From NCBI GenBank assembly GCA_946412245.1, contig CAMKGM010000022.1, forward strand, positions 1 through 42,937: a DNA stretch of 42,937 bases, written 5' to 3'. Within the stretch, counting starts at the first letter, position 1; the number at the start of each line of letters is the position of its first letter. The notes beneath the pieces were generated by a model. The model saw nothing but the letters and a program-made list of their open reading frames with translations, did not search any database and was not told the DNA's origin. Source of the stretch: an uncultured Bacteroidales bacterium (GTDB lineage Bacteria; Bacteroidota; Bacteroidia; Bacteroidales; Muribaculaceae). This document shows, one piece after another, positions 40,209 to 42,937 of the stretch. The translations under genes and the position numbers were made by a program.

Positions 40209-40646
40209 ATGAATACTATAAACGATATTCAAGACGAAATCATCGAAGAGTTTGAGGGCTTTACCGACTGGCTCGATCGCTACGCGCTCATCATTGATAT
40301 GGGCAATGCCGTGCCACCCCTCGACGAGCAATACAAGACCCCCGACAACCTCATTGACGGCTGCCAGAGCCGTGTGTGGCTCCAGGCCGACTATGTCGAC
40401 GGCAAGGTGCACTTCCAGGCCGATAGCGACGCCATCATTGTCAAGGGTATCATTTCCATGCTGGTGCGCGTGCTCAGCGACCGCACCCCGCAGGAGATTC
40501 TCGATGCCGACCTCTACTTTATTGACGCCATCGGTTTGCACGACCATCTGTCGCCCACGCGCAGCAATGGCCTGCTCGCCATGCTCAAGCAAATCCGTGC
40601 CTACGCCCTCGCCTATTCGCTAAAAAGTAAGCAGGCTGAGCAATAG
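40209..40646 (+). CDS. sufE: Cysteine desulfuration protein SufE
   Basis: 145 residues. SufE accepts the persulfide sulfur from SufS and passes it to SufB. The active cysteine is C52 in the typical DGCQSRVWL loop; the GLHDHLSPTRSNGLLAML segment near 115-132 is also characteristic, and the N-terminal helix EIIEEFEGFTDWLDRY fits. SufS, SufB, SufC and SufD are encoded together at 13-18 kb, so sufE is an unlinked member of the same pathway. Its own promoter lies at 40100-40131. Located 66 bases before a POT transporter gene that shows no clear promoter of its own, so some read-through is possible. Confidence 0.94.
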   Translation: MNTINDIQDEIIEEFEGFTDWLDRYALIIDMGNAVPPLDEQYKTPDNLIDGCQSRVWLQADYVDGKVHFQADSDAIIVKGIISMLVRVLSDRTPQEILDADLYFIDAIGLHDHLSPTRSNGLLAMLKQIRAYALAYSLKSKQAEQ

Positions 40647-40712
40647 GGCTTTGTGAATTCACCGTTAAGGTTCAAGAATTATATTTTTTAATTATTAATA
40701 AACAAACTGATT

Positions 40713-42440
40713 ATGTTACAAGATTTATGGAACAACAATCGCATGGTGGCAATGCTACTTGCGATATTGATTGTGGTTTTGCCCTTCCTCATTTACTACA
40801 TCATTGAGGCAAGGAGAAAACATCCCAAGGGCCTTATCTCAGCTGCCCTGTCAAACATGGGCGAACGATTTGGCTACTACATCATGAATGCAGTGTTGCT
40901 GCTATTCTTGTGCTCAAAGTTTGGCATCAGCGATGACCTTGCAGGCTGGATTTATGCCATATTCTATTTCTCAATTTATGTTCTTAGCCTTCCTGGCGGT
41001 ATCGTTGCCGACAAGTTGCAAAACTATAAAGGCACAATTATGGCCGGCCTCCTCGTCATGGCGGCTGGTTATATAATTCTGTCGGTACCTGTGTTTGGTG
41101 GCAACCCTGGTGCAGTTCCTACATGGATACTTGTGTTAACCTGCTTTGCCCTCTTCCTGATTGCCGTGGGTAACGGTTTGTTCAAGGGTAACCTGCAGGC
41201 TATTGTGGGTCAGATGTACGACAACTTTGAGGCCGAAGCTGCCAAGAAAGGTCCTGAGGCACTGGCTCAGGCAAAAGCTCGTCGCGACTCGGGTTTCCAG
41301 ATTTTCTATGTGTTCATCAATATTGGCGGTGTGATTGCTCCCTTCGTTGCTCCATTGCTGCGTAGCGCAATGCTGAAGTTGGACGGATTCATCTATAATG
41401 CCGACCTTCCTCGCCTGTGTCATAATTTCTTGAGTGGCTCACTGAAAGGCGACGACATGCAGAACCTCACCACTCTTGCTCAGGGTTCTATCATAGATGG
41501 TGGGCAGGTAGGCGACATGGCAAACTTCTGCACTAACTATCTTGAGAGTTTCAACACCGGTGTGCATTACTCGTTTATTGCGTCGGCTCTGGCCATGATC
41601 ATATCATTCTTGATCTTCGTGGCTACTCGCAAAGCGCTGCCTAACCCCATCAAGAAAATTAAAGAGGCTGCCTCTGTTAGCAAGAATCAAGTGAAGACCG
41701 ATGCCAAGGAGATTAAGCAGCGCATGTACGCTCTGTTTGCCGTGCTTGGCGTGGCTGTGTTCTTCTGGTTCTCGTTCCACCAGAATGGCCAGTCGCTTTC
41801 GGTGTTTGCCCGCGACTTCTGTAATACAAGTTCTATTGCTCCTGAAATCTGGCAATGCATTAACCCGTTCTTTGTGATTGTGCTCACGCCCATCATTATG
41901 ATGATATTTGCTTCACTGGCTAAAAATGGCAAAGAAATCTCCACTCCGCGCAAAATTGCACTAGGTATGTTTGTGGCGGCATGTGCCTATCTGTTCCTCA
42001 TCGCTATCTCAGCCGCTAATGGTTATCCCTCGGGTGCCGAATTCAAGGGATTGCCCGAAGCCATGAAGGAATCAATGAAAGCCGGTCCGTGGGTGCTCAT
42101 TGTGACTTACTTCTTCCTGACAGTAGCCGAGCTGTTCATTTCGCCGCTGGGTCTGTCGTTCGTGTCAAAGGTGGCTCCATCACACCTGCAAGGTGTCTGC
42201 CAGGGCTTGTGGTTGTGCGCTACTGCTATTGGTAATCTGTTCATCGCCCTTGGTGTGACTATGCTTAACAGCTTCCCGCATCAGTGGCAGTGCTGGGCAG
42301 TGTTTGCCGGTTTCTGCCTCATTTCGATGGGCGTGATGGTTGGCATGGTCAAGTGGCTTGAGCGCGTAACAAGCGACAAGCCTGCCGACGAAACCTTGCC
42401 TGCTGAGGGTAGCGCCGAAGAACAGGCATCTGAAGTATAA
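40713..42440 (+). CDS. POT family proton-coupled peptide transporter
   Basis: 575 residues with about 12-14 membrane segments. The POT signature is SNMGERFGYY (47-56), with the conserved ExxERFxYY-like glutamate and arginine used in proton coupling, and a large loop in the middle (DAKEIKQRMYALFAVLG). A first extra segment (MVAMLLAILIVVLPFLIYYII) precedes the signature. It imports di- and tripeptides, or related substrates, with protons. The second POT gene starts 214 bases downstream on the same strand. Substrate not determinable by eye. Confidence 0.92.
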   Translation: MLQDLWNNNRMVAMLLAILIVVLPFLIYYIIEARRKHPKGLISAALSNMGERFGYYIMNAVLLLFLCSKFGISDDLAGWIYAIFYFSIYVLSLPGGIVADKLQNYKGTIMAGLLVMAAGYIILSVPVFGGNPGAVPTWILVLTCFALFLIAVGNGLFKGNLQAIVGQMYDNFEAEAAKKGPEALAQAKARRDSGFQIFYVFINIGGVIAPFVAPLLRSAMLKLDGFIYNADLPRLCHNFLSGSLKGDDMQNLTTLAQGSIIDGGQVGDMANFCTNYLESFNTGVHYSFIASALAMIISFLIFVATRKALPNPIKKIKEAASVSKNQVKTDAKEIKQRMYALFAVLGVAVFFWFSFHQNGQSLSVFARDFCNTSSIAPEIWQCINPFFVIVLTPIIMMIFASLAKNGKEISTPRKIALGMFVAACAYLFLIAISAANGYPSGAEFKGLPEAMKESMKAGPWVLIVTYFFLTVAELFISPLGLSFVSKVAPSHLQGVCQGLWLCATAIGNLFIALGVTMLNSFPHQWQCWAVFAGFCLISMGVMVGMVKWLERVTSDKPADETLPAEGSAEEQASEV

Positions 42441-42491
42441 TCACTTGTGATGATGTGGCCCGGTGCCACGCATCTCAAATAACAATTCATC

Positions 42492-42529
42492 AAGGCTGGG
42501 AGGCATTATATTTGCCTCCCGGTCTTTTT
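42492..42529 (+). terminator. Terminator between the two POT genes
   Basis: CTGGGAGGC (42496-42504) pairs with GCCTCCCGG (42514-42522), followed by CTTTTT. The T-run overlaps the -33 box of the next promoter. Confidence 0.75.
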
Positions 42530-42557
42530 GTTGTTGGACAAATAATCTGTAATTTTG
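42527..42557 (+). promoter_or_regulatory. Promoter of the second POT gene
   Basis: TTTG at 42527-42530, 19 bases, TAATTTTG at 42550-42557, about 98 bases before the ATG at 42655. Confidence 0.75.
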
Positions 42558-42654
42558 CACTTGGTCTTTTTGCAAGAACCTACTAAAAATGTGCTTTACG
42601 GTTAAAAAACGGAAAAAACAATACATATTAATAACAGATTAAAAACAATCAACC

Positions 42655-42937
42655 ATGTTCAAAAATCAACCAAAAGGCCTCTTTGCCCTGGCGCTTGCCA
42701 ACACTGGCGAACGCTTTGGCTACTACACGATGCTTGCGATTTTTGCCCTGTTTATGCAAGCAAAATTCGGATGGAGCGAGGCGCAAGCAGGACAGGTTTA
42801 TGCCATTTTTTTGGCAGTAGTTTACTTTGCACCGCTTTTCGGTGGTATGCTTGCCGACAAAATTGGATACGGCAAATGTGTTACCATCGGTATGTTAACA
42901 ATGTTCTTGGGATACTTGGGGCTGGCGATACCCACAG
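42655..42937 (+). CDS. Second POT family peptide transporter, truncated by the window
   Basis: ATG at 42655; 94 codons to the window end. Translation starts with MFKNQPKGLFALALANTGER and shows the same GERFGYY signature early, then a membrane segment (YTMLAIFALFMQ) and GGMLADKIGYGK. It lacks the extra N-terminal segment of the upstream POT protein, so the two are paralogues but not a recent identical duplication. Confidence 0.88.
   Translation, partial: MFKNQPKGLFALALANTGERFGYYTMLAIFALFMQAKFGWSEAQAGQVYAIFLAVVYFAPLFGGMLADKIGYGKCVTIGMLTMFLGYLGLAIPT

Overview
The window comes from a Bacteroidales chromosome with moderate GC; Muribaculaceae is my guess at family, by feel only. Evidence: many promoters of the Bacteroidetes type (TTTG or TTG, 19-20 bases, TAnnTTTG), almost no Shine-Dalgarno sequences, a type IX secretion-like C-terminal tail on a repeat protein, the rsfS-ftsH gene pair, GYF_2 (DUF4339) and DUF805 proteins, and OmpA, Skp and PpiD proteins of Bacteroidetes type.

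Layout. 1-4.3 kb: end of infB, folK, a glutamine synthetase, a 9-base tandem repeat field and an OmpA porin. 4.4-10.7 kb: a low-GC DUF1016 nuclease gene, hflX, a GYF_2-DUF805 membrane protein, an M24 aminopeptidase divergent from mutY. 10.8-13.2 kb: a secreted seven-repeat protein and tRNA-Leu(CAG). 13.3-18.8 kb: minus-strand operon cvpA-sufB-sufC-sufD-sufS for Fe-S cluster assembly; the partner sufE lies apart at 40.2 kb. 19.0-21.2 kb: a second GYF_2 protein with a 24-bp in-frame tandem repeat, then two unrecognised genes. 21.4-23.5 kb: ECF sigma factor, membrane protein (possible anti-sigma) and a DUF2807 protein; the sigma gene and the DUF2807 gene share a promoter-like box. 23.7-27.7 kb: rsfS and a giant ftsH. 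28.1-35.8 kb: pepD, a 56-residue membrane protein, a Skp-like lipoprotein, a 1032-residue TPR protein and an outer-membrane barrel. 36-40 kb: ppiD, whose 3' end and terminator are duplicated on both sides of a low-GC island holding a DUF805 gene and an orphan exported protein. 40.2-42.9 kb: sufE and two tandem POT peptide transporters, the second cut by the window end.

The strongest novelty candidate is the FtsH at 23707-27231. It has 1174 residues and three complete, mutually diverged AAA+ ATPase modules in series before a single M41 zinc protease domain. FtsH normally has one AAA module and about 600-700 residues. It sits next to rsfS, where I expect the housekeeping ftsH, so it may be the cell's main membrane protease in an expanded form. 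Other leads are the ppiD-end island, the candidate ECF regulon box, several phased 7- and 9-base tandem arrays, and a dispersed intergenic repeat with the core CCTAATGACCGAATTGGG.

All family assignments were made by eye from motifs; no database search was run.
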